Assembly: GCA_943704415.1 (NCBI GenBank)
Contig: CALSCO010000456.1
Coordinates: 5,762-34,008, forward strand
Source of the DNA: Parvularia atlantis
Taxonomy: Eukaryota; Opisthokonta; Rotosphaerida
Direction of reading: 5' to 3'
DNA: 28,247 nt
The stretch's first letter is position 1. Each line of letters begins with the position of its first letter. Positions 10,176 to 19,524 of the stretch are shown piece after piece. The notes under the pieces were generated by a model. That model was not told where the DNA came from. It did not search any database and saw only the letters and a program-made list of their open reading frames with translations. Made by a program: the position numbers and the translations under genes.

Positions 10176-12216
10176 TCACGCAGCACGCAGCGTCGCAATG
10201 CAAAACTCGTAGAAACTGCGGTGGGGGGCCACCCGCGCGCTGTCGCTCACGCGGTAGCTGAACCAGGCCGTGCCGCCTGCGCCGCCCGCGCCGCCCGTGC
10301 CGCCCGCGCCGGCCTCGGCAGAGTCGGGGCTGGCGGGCCAGTGCAGCCGGTCTGCGACCTTCTCAATTGTCTCGACCACGCGTTGCTCCGTCTCGAGGCG
10401 ACGCGCGACCTCGCGCACGCCCAGCAGCCGCGCCGTGTCGTTGCCCATGCGCAGCATTTGCAGCCGGCCCTCGCGCGGGTGCAGCCGTGACGAGCCGATG
10501 AGGACGCGCCGCAGACGCTCGTTGGCAGGCTCAGGGCTGACGGTGCCAGCCGGCATCGTCGACCCGTCCGCGCGACGCTCGACACCGCTTGCGTCTGCGC
10601 GCGCACCAAGGCCGTGTCAGGACCAGAGCCGCCGGCGAGCCACGCCAGCGTACGCGCACCAAAGTAGCGGCCACGCTCGAACGGCTCGTCCGTCACCAAG
10701 AATACCCAGCCGGGCCCCTCGCCTGCCTCGGAGCGCACGTCGACCGTCGCGCCGCCGTCAAAGTGCACCATCGTGCTGATCGTGGCCACGCCCCGTCGTG
10801 CGCTCTCGGGCGTGCCTGCGTTGCTGTCGCCCTCGACCGGGCGCGCGTGCTGCGGCAGCGGCGGATGCGGCACAAGCGGCGTCGGCTGTGGCGGCGACGC
10901 AGCACCGGCACCAAAGACGACCGCGGCGAGCTGATCGACGTGGTCGAGGAACGTCGGGTCGACGTCGTCAAAGCCGGTCGCAGCGGGCAGCGGCACACGG
11001 CCAGCAACGACTGCGGGTGGGGTCGCGGCCGTCAGTCGCGCGCCGCCGCTCACACACGGGCACGCACCGGTCGGCGTGAGAAGAGGCTGCGCGCGGTGCG
11101 CGGGCGGCGATGCCGACAGCGATGGAGACGCAGACGAGGCTCCCGGCGTCGCGTAGGCCACGTAGAGCCGGTAGAGCTGGTTGGAGACGACGCCGAGCAT
11201 GAAGCTGAGCGTCTGGAAGTCCTTGGGCTCAGCGTGCAGCCAGCGCAGCAGGAGCAGCTCGGGTGAGAGGCTGAGGCGGCTGTGCGCGTTGAGGCCGAGG
11301 AGGCGGCTGAGCTGGACGGCGGCCGAGAACATGAGCACGCCGCGGCAGATGGCCTTGACCGCGGCCGGGCGCCACGGGTGCGAGCCGCCCGCGCCGTCGC
11401 CGCCTGCGCCCCAGCTGGCCTCGGTGCCGCCGCTGCCCTGCTCGGCGTCGGGCTGGAGGCGCTCGCGGTAGGCCAGGTCGGGCGGGTAGTACTGCATCAC
11501 GCGCAGGGCGATCGCGCGCACGTCGCCGAGGTCGTCGCCGCCGACGGGCCGCAGGGGCAAGCTGAGCGTCCAGGGCAGGACGGGCACGGCGGGCAGGCTG
11601 GATGTGTCCATGAGGTCGTTGCCGATCGCCGCCGCCGTGGCCGCCGCGGCCGACGCGGCCGCAGACGACGGCGCCCCGACCTTGCTCGCCACGCCGCTCG
11701 TCAGCAGCAGCGACGCCTGCCACATGCGCAGCAGCTGGCCCGAGATCACGCCCAGGACGGCGGCGTACTTGCGGTACTCTTGCGGGGGTGCGTGCAGCCA
11801 GTTGACAAAGAGCACATCGGCCTCGAGCCCGAGCTTGCGGTCGTAGTTGAGACAAAACAACTCCGAGACGGCCTGCGCCGGGACAAAGGCGAGGATGGCG
11901 TGGCAGATGCGCTTGACGTCGGCGGCGCTCCAGGGGTGCACCGCGGCCGCGTCCGTGTTGGGAGGGATGAAGCGCAGGGCGAGCGCGGCGGCGCGGCGTG
12001 CGGTCGTGAGCAGGCGCTCTATCTTGGACGAGTCGCGCTCGAGACTGTCGCTGCGCTCGCGCTCGTGCCCGCTCGAACCTGCGCCCGCACCGGCGGTCAA
12101 CGAGCCGGGCGATGTGCGTGCGATCGGTGCGGCGGACGGCGGCGAGTGCGCGACGGTCGCGGGCGGGAGCGGCGCAAAGCCGTAGCGCATCGCGAGCATG
12201 CTGCTGGTCTCGGTGC

Positions 12217-12254
<38 letters not shown>

Positions 12255-13182
12255 GGCTGCTGATGTTGAGGCGGCTGTTGCTGCTGCTGCGCAGGCGGTG
12301 GCGGTTGGGGCGCAAAGGCGGGGGCGCCGATCGGCATTGGCTGGACGAGGTAAAGGGCGCTCTGTCGAAACGCGTCGAGCGCGCGGCGCGCGGCCTGGGC
12401 GTCGGCGTAGGTCACGAAGGCGAAGGGTAGTCCGTCGGGCCCGGCCACGGCGGCGAGGGCGACCTCTGCGGACGCGCGTGCGCGGGTCAGGACGCTGGAC
12501 CTAACTGAACCGTTAACTGAAACCATGCCATCTCAGCCCCGCAGCCCCGCAGCGCGCGCGTCGCCAACGCCGCTCCGCGCCCAGACCGCGCCCAGACCGC
12601 AGCCGCCGTCCCATCCAGAGCCATCGCGCGCGAGGCACGTGTGTGCACGCGCGAGAGGAACAGGCGTAGCTAGGGCGACAAACACCCGAGCCCACGTCAA
12701 CCCACGGCCCCTGGCAAAACAAACACGGACCCAGACCGCACGGCAGCGCGCGCGCGCGCGCAATTGGCGCAGCGGCGACGGCGAGCGCGCGGGGGCACCG
12801 GTGCGCACGTGGGCGCTGTCACGCCAGCAAAGGGGCCCGTCGTCAACGCACCGAGCACGCCGGGCGCGGCCGCCTCAAAGTCGTTCACGATCTGCTGTGC
12901 GCCGGCCGGCTGGCGCAGGCGGACGTGCAGCGCGGGCAGCGGCGCGGCGGATGTCGGCGCAGATCCCGGCCCGACGCCCGGCCCGCGCGCGGCGGGCGGC
13001 GGCGTGGGCGGCGCTTGCTCGCCAAAGGGCCCCGCACCGGCGGCCGGAGCGGCGATGACGTTGCCATGGAAGGCCGCGGGCGGCGCAGCGGCGGCAGGCG
13101 TGGCGGCCGCGGCGCCGACCATCGGACGCGGCGCAGGTGGCCGCGCGCCCACGCGGCGCCCGCGCCCGCCGTCCCCTTCCAT
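10176..13182 (-). CDS. RRM and polyglutamine protein with a duplicated novel HPW/WLHA domain
   Basis: Three exons: 13182-12852, 12465-10660, 10594-10176 (851 aa). The RRM is split by the first intron and becomes complete only after splicing: LHVRLRQPAG, IVNDFEAAAPGVL, then EVALAAV, PFAFVTYADAQAARRALDAF and ALYLVQPMPI (about residues 83-155). A polyQ stretch follows (about 170-193). Then come two copies of an unfamiliar domain of about 75-90 residues, with HPW at 287 and 473 and WLHA at 333 and 519. A third region (GWVFLVTDEPFERGRYF) and an Ala/Gly-rich C-terminus with a helical segment (LETEQRVVETIEKVADRL) complete it. The RRM suggests RNA binding; I do not recognise the repeated domain. The intron phases agree, which supports joining the 5' exon to the large exon. 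Confidence 0.75.
12209..12290 (-). repeat. Polyglutamine-coding CAG/CAA repeats in the RRM gene
   Basis: CTG/TTG triplets on the plus strand encode runs of Gln broken by His and Pro on the minus strand. The longest uninterrupted run is 12 Gln, encoded almost purely by CAG. Confidence 0.8.
12466..12851 (-). other. Long first intron of the RRM gene
   Basis: At 386 nt this is the longest intron in the window. It starts GTGCGTTG and ends GTCCGCAG after a CCTGACC branch-like site. It contains an AT-richer near-direct repeat, TAACTGAAC / TTAACTGAAA (12501-12522), just before an ATG at 12526 (minus) that could start a shorter product lacking the first half of the RRM. An internal promoter is possible but not shown. 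Confidence 0.55.
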
Positions 13183-13504
13183 CTGGCGCGGCGGGAAAAA
13201 CGGGCGCGGCGGGCGCCTGTGCGACGGGTCACGCTGGCGCCTGATCAAGCAAAACTGGCACCAGGGGGGCGCGAAAATCACCGCGACCCGGGTCACAGCG
13301 CGCGGGCGAGGGAGCGAGAGCGAGCGCGAGGCAGAGAGGAGGGCGGCGCGCGGCGGCGAGCAACAGCAGCTGGCGCGCGGGTCAGATACGCTGATCGCCT
13401 CCGTGCTGCAGGAAAATCTCCTGCCCACACAAAGCCTCCGTGTGGAGCCCCGTGTCCGTTCGCGCGAACGCTGGCCGGCGAATTCTTTTGCGTCCGTCCA
13501 CGTT
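13183..13504. other. Intergenic region between PSMG3 and the RRM gene
   Basis: This gap of 322 bp is downstream of PSMG3 and upstream of the RRM gene, both on the minus strand. I see no gene in it. It contains one small perfect hairpin (arms GCAGGA 13408-13413 and TCCTGC 13419-13424) about 80 bp past the PSMG3 stop, which might sit in its 3' UTR. The rest is GC-rich sequence that presumably includes the RRM gene promoter. No TATA box is visible. Confidence 0.4.
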
Positions 13505-14138
13505 TCACCATACACGCACGGCGTCAACGAGCGCTGTGATCTCCCGAAACGCGGCCGCGGCGTCGGCGTCGTGTTGTGCGGCGTCGGGTGCGTCGGCGGC
13601 GGTGGGCCCGCCCGCCAGCGCCAGGCCGAGCAGAAGCGGGCGCACGTTGCCCTCGCCCTGCGCGGACGCGACGCGTTCGACGATCTCGCGTGCGTACACC
13701 ATCAGCGTCTCGTCGTCGCGCCGCCCGAGCAGGCAGTGGATCGAGTAGGTGCCCGTGCCGCGGCCGTGCTCGTCGACGTTGCGCGACGCGCGGATCTGCG
13801 CATCGCGCACGCGCACACGCTCGCGGTTGGTCACCGGCACGCGGCTCAACGCGCAGGGCACGCGCAGGGCACGCGCACAGCACGCGCACGCGCACGGCAC
13901 GGCACGGCACGGCACGGCACGGCACGCACCAGGCTGCCGACCTTGCCTAGCTGCGACACGATCAGCAGAATATGGTCCGCGTACGCCTGCGCGAGCAGCT
14001 GCGCCCGTGTCAGCCATCGCACGCGGGCGGACGTGGCGTGCATGTCGCGTGCCCGCCGCTCGCACGCACCTCCGTCCGCACGCCGCGCACGACCGTGACG
14101 TGCTGACGGGTTGTGATCGGGAAGGGTGACGTGTCCAT
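13505..14138 (-). CDS. PSMG3: Proteasome assembly chaperone 3 (PSMG3/PAC3)
   Basis: Small chaperone that pairs with PAC4 to help build the 20S proteasome alpha ring. Exons 14138-14070, 13998-13930 and 13795-13505 give 142 aa (human protein 122 aa). It shows the whole family outline: PFPITTRQHVTVVRGVRTE at the start, then ADHILLIVSQLGKVGSLV (human SHILVLVTQFGKMGTLV), YSIHCLLGRRDDETLMVYAR, LLLGLALAGG, and the final ITALVDAVRVW matching the human end VIRVCQVW. The extra length is an Ala/Asp-rich insert before the last helix. Intron 2 (13929-13796) carries a GGCAC repeat. Start codons of this gene and the GPCR are 74 bp apart, head to head. Confidence 0.88.
13896..13925. repeat. (GGCAC)6 tandem repeat in PSMG3 intron 2
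   Basis: Six perfect copies of GGCAC lie next to the 5' splice site of PSMG3 intron 2, flanked by degenerate GCGCACGC copies. This explains the larger size of that intron. Confidence 0.9.
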
Positions 14139-14212
14139 GCTGGGAAGTGTGCGCCCGGAGATACGCCGCTTTCCCCGCGCCGGCGTCGCACCCGCGTTTC
14201 GCGTTTGGGCGC
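14139..14212. promoter_or_regulatory. 74-bp bidirectional promoter, PSMG3 / GPR157-like
   Basis: Only 74 bp separate two divergent start codons, so both 5' UTRs and the core promoters must fit here or overlap the genes. No TATA box is visible. Confidence 0.5.
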
Positions 14213-15365
14213 ATGACAGCCGACGACGGCACCGGCTCGGGCTACGGCCCCGCGGGCGACGCGGCCGTGGCGGCGCTCGGGACGCTCACGTGCCTGCTGT
14301 CGATGCTGGGCTGCGTGGTGATCGTGCACTCGTACGCGCGCTGGAAGGAGCTGCGGACGGTCTCGCGCCTGCTGCTCGTGTTCCTGTCGTGCGCCGACTT
14401 TGCCGTGGCACTGGGCAACGCCGTGGGCCTGCTCTCGCGCGCGGGGCCGGGCACGCTCTGTACCGCGCAGAGCTTTGTCACGACGTACGCCTCCATGGTC
14501 TCGTTCTTCTGGACCGTGTACGTCGCGTGGTACCTGCTCGTGTGCATCCCCGAGCCCGCGAGCGGACCGCCCCTGCCGAGCGTCGTGGCGCGGTACCTGC
14601 TCGTGTTCCACGTGACGGCGTGGTTTGTGCCGCTCGTGGTCGTCATCGTCGCGGCGGTGTTTGGCGTGCTGGGCGCGTCGGCCAACGACACGTGGTGCTG
14701 GGTGAGCGACACCGTCGGCCAGGTCTTCTTCTGGTGCGCGCGCGCAAACGCACCGCACCGCACGCGCACGCTCATGCGCGCGCGGGCACACATACGCACA
14801 CACGCACACACCACAGGCGCATGTTCACCGGCAAGATGTGGGAGTTCATGGCCTACATCGCCACGCCGTTCCTGTACTTCCTCGTCAAGTGGCGCATCGA
14901 CGCCAACGTCGTGCGGGCGACGGTGGGGCTGCACCCGGCGCAGCGCACGGTCATCTCGAGCGCTGACCGCAAGATGACGCTCATCCCCGTCGTGTTCATC
15001 TTCGTGCGCATGTGGGGCAGCATCCGCTTCATCGTCGACTCGACGCCGAGCGGCTACGACGCGCTCTGGCTGACGATCCTCCAGGCACGTCGGGCTGCCG
15101 CGTGTGCTGTCGCGTGACCGCCCGCGGTGCGACGCGCCAGGCCGTTGGCGACTCGTCCCAGGGCTTTGCCAACTTCCTCATGTTTTGCGTCCTCACGCGC
15201 CGCGTCCGCAACAAGTACCTGCGGCTGCTGCGCCTACGCGCGGACGAAGACGAGGCGCCGCTCCTACCGCCGCCTACGCCCGCGCCCGCACCCGAGAGCG
15301 CCGGTACGATCGAGTACTACGAGCGCGCGGGCGGGGACGTGCTGCGCCCGGTCACCATGCGGTAG
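14213..15365 (+). CDS. GPR157-like seven-transmembrane receptor
   Basis: Plasma- or ciliary-membrane G-protein-coupled receptor; human GPR157 is 335 aa. Exons 14213-14733, 14817-15084 and 15141-15365 give 337 aa. Seven hydrophobic segments are visible: AALGTLTCLLSMLGCVVIV, LLLVFLSCADFAVALGNA, SMVSFFWTVYVAWYLLVC, YLLVFHVTAWFVPLVVVIV, FMAYIATPFLYFLV, LIPVVFIFVRMWGSIRFIV and GFANFLMFCVLTRR. FTGKMWEFMAY, ADRKMTLIP and SQGFANFLMF match GPR157 (LTGKLWEMLAY, ADKKLVLIP, FQGGANCIMF) rather than generic cAMP-receptor-like proteins. A Cys before TM3 (TLCTAQSF) and one in the second outer loop (TWCWVSD) would form the usual disulfide. Intron 2 (15085-15140) begins with GC. The cytosolic tail is short and Pro-rich. 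Confidence 0.85.
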
Positions 15366-15454
15366 CCCTGCATGCGTGTCGCGAGCTGTACAATCGATGC
15401 ATGACGGTACAGATCATGATAGATGCAGGAGCGGCAAACGGCACGGCGGCGGGG

Positions 15455-17635
15455 TCACGTGAACTGGATTGGTGTCATCACGCCCAGGCAGTACGACAGG
15501 CGGCCCTCGGGCATGGAGCGGATGCACGAGATGTGCGCGCGCGTGGTGAGCGTCTGGCCAAACCTGGTCATGAAGGTGAGCTGCTTGCGCGGACGCGCAT
15601 CAGATGAGCCGCAGACAGCACATGGTCGGCGCGCGCACGCACGCACGTTCACTTCGGCAAAGGCCACAGGCAGCTGCGTCATGATGACCTGGATGAACGC
15701 AGCCATGTTGCGCTGGTCGGGTACGAGCAGCTCCGAGATCATCTTGACTGCGACGCGGTGTGCCGTCAGGCCGCGTGCAGCGCCAGAAAAAAAAAACGCG
15801 ACCGCCCCACGCACTGTCGTTGCAGACCTGCTCGAGCGAGTACCCGAGGAGCTTGAGCATGGCCGAGTTGACGTCGATCACGCGCAGGAGCGTGTCCCAC
15901 GTGACTGCACGGCACACGCGCACGCGGCTGAGTCTACAGCGACGCACGACGCGCACGCACTCGTCGGCAGCACGTTGCCCTCCTCCGAGATCGGCGCGAT
16001 CGGCGTGAACCGGTCCAGCGCGTGCTTGACAAAGACTCGGTGCTGGCACAGCTCCTCAAACAGCACGCGCATCTTCATGATCGTCGTCAGGAACATGGTG
16101 TTGTTGCGCGCCGTCACGTTCGTCTCCAGCTGGCTGTAGGTCAGGCGGGTGCTGCTCTCGCGCGCCCGGCGTGAGAGCCTGCCCGGCCTGCGCCGCGCGC
16201 TGCGCACCCGATCACGTCGCTGAAGCTCTGCATGATCATCTTGCGCACGTCGACCATGCCCGCGTGCATGTCCTGGATGCTTGGCGACGGCAACGTGAAC
16301 CAGAGGCAATCGGCACAGAGCGCGGGCACGCGCGAGCCCGTCGGGTCTGACGCTGCGGCGCGTGTCGGCGGCGAGCGTGCACGCACGCGCAGGGGCGGTG
16401 CGCGCACGGTCAGGGTTGGCAAGGATGAACGCCGTGCGCGACATGAGCTGCGCCTGCGTGAGCGTCGCTGCGGCTGGAGCACCCGCGCCGCCCGTCGGCG
16501 AGTCGCGCGACAGAGCCGTCGAGTAGCGGTTGCCACCACCGCTGTTGCTTCCGTTGGCACCGTTGCCGCCGATGTCGGCGCCACCGGCCAAAGTCATTGG
16601 CGGCTTGTGGCCCGCCGACGCCTGCTGGTACTGTGCGCGCGAGCGAGCGTAAGGCGTCGCGGTCGCGCGCGCAAGTGACGCGCACCATCATGAACGACAC
16701 GAACGGATGGTCGGTGCCCTGGCTGTAGGCGGCGCCCCTGTGCGGCCGCGTGTGTCAGCGGCACACGCTCGGCTCGCAGGTGCAGCACTGCACCCGCTCG
16801 CGTACTCTGCGGGCACGCCGTTGCTGCAGATGCACGTCAGGCCATGCAACACGCCGCAGCACACGGCGACGCACCTGTCGTAGTACCCGGTCCCGTTCAC
16901 GTGCAGGTCGGGGCCCGTATACATGTCTGGTGCGCCAGATGAACATCGGCAACAGCGCGCGCGGCGCGTGCGCACTTTGCCCGGGCGGCCCTGCGGCGGC
17001 GTGCGTTGCCGACGAGACGGCGTCGAGCGCCGAGGCGTTGGTCACCGCGACGCTCACGCTTGCCGGCGTCCGCGTGCGCATGCCAGGCGGCAGCCTCGCC
17101 TTGCCGGCCGTGCCGTTGGGCTCGCGCCGAAGGGGGTCTCCCTTGGGGCGCGGCGGCCGGCCCGATGGCAGCTGGTTGCCTACGACGGCCCGGCACGCAT
17201 GAGCGCGCGGCGAGCCCGCGCCGCCGCTCCGCGCACCCTCGACGCAGCGGTCGGGCATGCCCTTGACGACGCAGCGCTTGCAGGGGCGTGTGTTGGAGCA
17301 CGCGCGGCGCGCGGCGCGGCACGGCGCACAGGACCGCTGTCGTGCACACGCATGCGTCAGCCCGGCACGCGCGCCGCCCGTCGCTGCGCACGCGCCTTGG
17401 CCCGCAGGCCGCTGTTGGGCCGCCGCGCGCCGCCGCCGCCGACAGCATGACCGTCGGCGTCCTTGCCCGCTGCGCCGTCTGCGCGCCACCCGTCACGTGC
17501 TGCACGCGGCTCGCCCGCGGCGCGGCGTGCACCGCGCGCGTCGTCATCGTCGTCGTCGTCGGCGGCGGCGTCGTCGTCCCAGTCGCTCTCCGTGTCCGGC
17601 GGCGGCAACGTCGGCGTCGGTGCGTCAGTGCTCAT
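15455..17635 (-). CDS. Zn2Cys6-PAS transcription factor A (ERT1/RDS2-like)
   Basis: Twelve exons: 17635-17369, 17336-17237, 17179-16976, 16926-16875, 16823-16794, 16737-16686, 16630-16408, 16352-16208, 16151-15961, 15904-15815, 15747-15647, 15580-15455 (526 aa). An acidic N-terminus is followed by a basic run and a zinc cluster with spacing C-x2-C-x6-C-x5-C-x2-C-x8-C (Cys 92, 95, 102, 108, 111, 120; CAPC, RPCKRC). SGRPPRPKG comes next, AT-hook-like. The last 110 residues form a PAS-like domain (LLRVIDVNSAMLKLLGYS, ISELLVPDQRN). Zinc cluster plus PAS is the layout of fungal ERT1/RDS2/AcuK regulators of carbon metabolism; the target genes here are unknown. The 32-nt intron 1 is suspiciously short, so that boundary is uncertain. 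An in-frame ATG at 17686 would overlap the ANP32 start, so the internal ATG was chosen. Confidence 0.78.
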
Positions 17636-17684
17636 CGCTCGCGGATTCCTCCGCACGTTTCTTCCGCTGGCCCCGACAGCCATC
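17636..17684. promoter_or_regulatory. 49-bp gap between divergent start codons (TF A / ANP32)
   Basis: The two start codons are 49 bp apart. Transcripts must begin inside this gap or overlap the opposing gene. No TATA or other known box is visible. Confidence 0.45.
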
Positions 17685-18279
17685 ATGGACGCCGGTCACG
17701 CAGCCGCGTCGCGCGTCGCGGGGCGCGACGAGGGCTCGGTGCGCGAGCTCAACCTGGACACGGTCCGGCTGACGTCCGGTGCGTGCGCGCGCGCGCACGC
17801 GTGCATCCCTCGGCCACACGGGGCTCGTCTGGAGGCCGTGGGCGACGGGGACGGCGCAGGCCAGAAGCGCAGGGGGGAAAAAAAACCGTTTGCGATGTTT
17901 GCGCGTCCGTGGCGCGCCGGGGGACGGCGCTGCGCCGGCCGCACTGGCTGCGCGCGCGAGCAGCCGGCACGGTGCTGACGGCCGCGTGGCACAGTGGCCG
18001 GCCTCAGCCCCAAGCTGGCCGCGCTGCGCTCGCTCTCGCTCAACAACACCGGGCTGACGTCGCTTGAGGGCCTGCCGCATCTGCCGAGCCTGCGCAAGGC
18101 GCGCCGCAACTCGCGCGAGCGGGCGTTGTGTGCTGATGCCCGTGCGACGCAGCTCTACGCGGCAGACAACAATATCGCGGGCGGGCTCGACTGCCTCGTG
18201 CGGGCCAACCTCGTCAACCTGACAGTGCTCGACCTGAGCAACAACCATATTGCGACGTTTGACCAGCTGCGGCCACTGG

Positions 18280-18332
<53 letters not shown>

Positions 18333-19406
18333 GCAGACTGTGTGTCCAGCCGGTGTCGCGTGACGCACGCGCGCCCGCAGAAGCAGCTGCCCAACCTGAG
18401 GCACCTCGACCTGCTCCAGTGCGACGTGTGCAAGACGCAGGGCTTCCGCGAAAAGACGTTCACGCTCATCCCGTCGCTGGTCACGCTCAACGGCATGGAC
18501 AAGTGCGTAGCGTGAGTGGCATGCGTAGCGGGGGGGCTGACGGGCGCGGAACGCAGGCACGGGACAGAGATTGAGGAGGACGACGACGAGGACGACGACG
18601 AGGACAACGACGAGGGCGAGGACGACGAGGGCGAGGACGACGCGCCGGCGGAGCAGGAGGACGACGAAGGGGAGGACGACGAGGGCGGCGTCGCGGCCAA
18701 CGGCGGCGTCGATGACGGCGAGGGCGACGGGGAGGCGGACGACGACAACAACGACGACGACGGCGACGAGGTCACGTGCTCGCGATGCCCGCCCGCAGAC
18801 GCTGACGCGCGGTGCAGGCGGCTGAGGGCCGGTTCACCAGCGAGGGCGAGTCGGCGGCAGGGCTGTCGAGCGATGCGATTGAGCCCGGCGACAACGGCGA
18901 CGAGGAGATGCAGGAGGAGTACTTGCCGGAGGTGCGCCGCGGCTGAACACGCGCTCGAGGGACACACGCACGCTCACACGGGCGCCTAGTCGGACGAGGC
19001 GTTTGCCGACTCGGCCTCGGAGGGCTACATGCCCGGGCTGCAGAACACGTCCTTCTCGCTGCAGATGCAGGGCAACGGCGGCAGCGAGCCGGAGCAGCTG
19101 TTCATGGGCGAGCCCGACGCGCTCACGGCGTACGACAGCACAAGCCTAAGTGACGAAAGGTACTACCAGATCCACGGCTCGGGCCAGAAGCGGAAACTGG
19201 ACCAGACCGACATCGACGCGGCCGCCGCGGCCGCCGCCTCCTCGGGGCAAGACGACCGCGCGGTGTGCTCGCGCTGCCGCTGCGTGCCGTGCGGCTCACG
19301 CGCGTGCGTGCGCTGCTGCTGCGGCGCACAGACAAGAGTCAAGACGGCAGAGGCCGCCGACAGTACGGACGCTCTGCTGGACCTGAACGATGTGTACGAC
19401 GCGTGA
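17685..19406 (+). CDS. ANP32-like acidic leucine-rich nuclear protein
   Basis: ANP32 proteins act in the nucleus as histone chaperones and phosphatase inhibitors. Eight exons: 17685-17778, 17995-18098, 18153-18278, 18381-18502, 18557-18770, 18818-18931, 18990-19262, 19332-19406 (373 aa). The LRR part reads LNLDTVRLTS, LRSLSLNNTGLTSLEGLPHL, LYAADNNIAGGLDCLV, VLDLSNNHIATFDQLRPL and LRHLDLLQCDV. The LRRCT-type cap is FREKTFTLIPSLVTLNGMD, as in ANP32 (YRENVFKLLPQLTYLDGYD). A long Asp/Glu tail follows, then ASEGYMPG and a GQKRKLDQ stretch that could be a nuclear localisation signal. Intron 2 starts with GC and intron 3 holds a (CA)n tract. The last intron (19263-19331) keeps the frame open, so its splicing is less certain. 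Longer than human ANP32A (249 aa). Confidence 0.87.
18286..18328. repeat. (CA)n microsatellite in ANP32 intron 3
   Basis: About 21 uninterrupted CA units lie inside the intron 18279-18380. Confidence 0.97.
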
Positions 19407-19524
19407 GAGCGCGGCCGGGACGCGTGGCCGCCCACAGTGTTGCGACCGAGCCGCGAATGGGAAAAGTTCACGTACTACTTTCACATGGGCGTGTACAGCA
19501 GGCGGGGCTCTCTGCCCGGCACGC

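Noticed and set aside
11282-12430. 382-codon plus-strand open frame opposite the RRM gene
   Set aside because: Low-complexity Arg/Ala/Leu shadow of the CAG-rich and Ala-rich coding strand, with no domain.
12524-12526. ATG at 12526 as the sole start of the RRM gene
   Set aside because: It would leave half an RRM. The exon 13182-12852 supplies the missing strands with a matching phase-1 junction.
13896-13925. GGCAC repeats as a telomere-like or CRISPR-like array
   Set aside because: Six short perfect copies inside an intron form an ordinary microsatellite; there are no spacers.
12764-14098. 444-codon plus-strand open frame spanning RRM exon 1 and PSMG3
   Set aside because: It crosses two minus-strand genes supported by homology and splice phase. 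Composition is that of a shadow frame.
17684-17686. Upstream in-frame ATG for TF A
   Set aside because: It overlaps the start codon of the divergent ANP32 gene, so the internal ATG at 17635 is more plausible.
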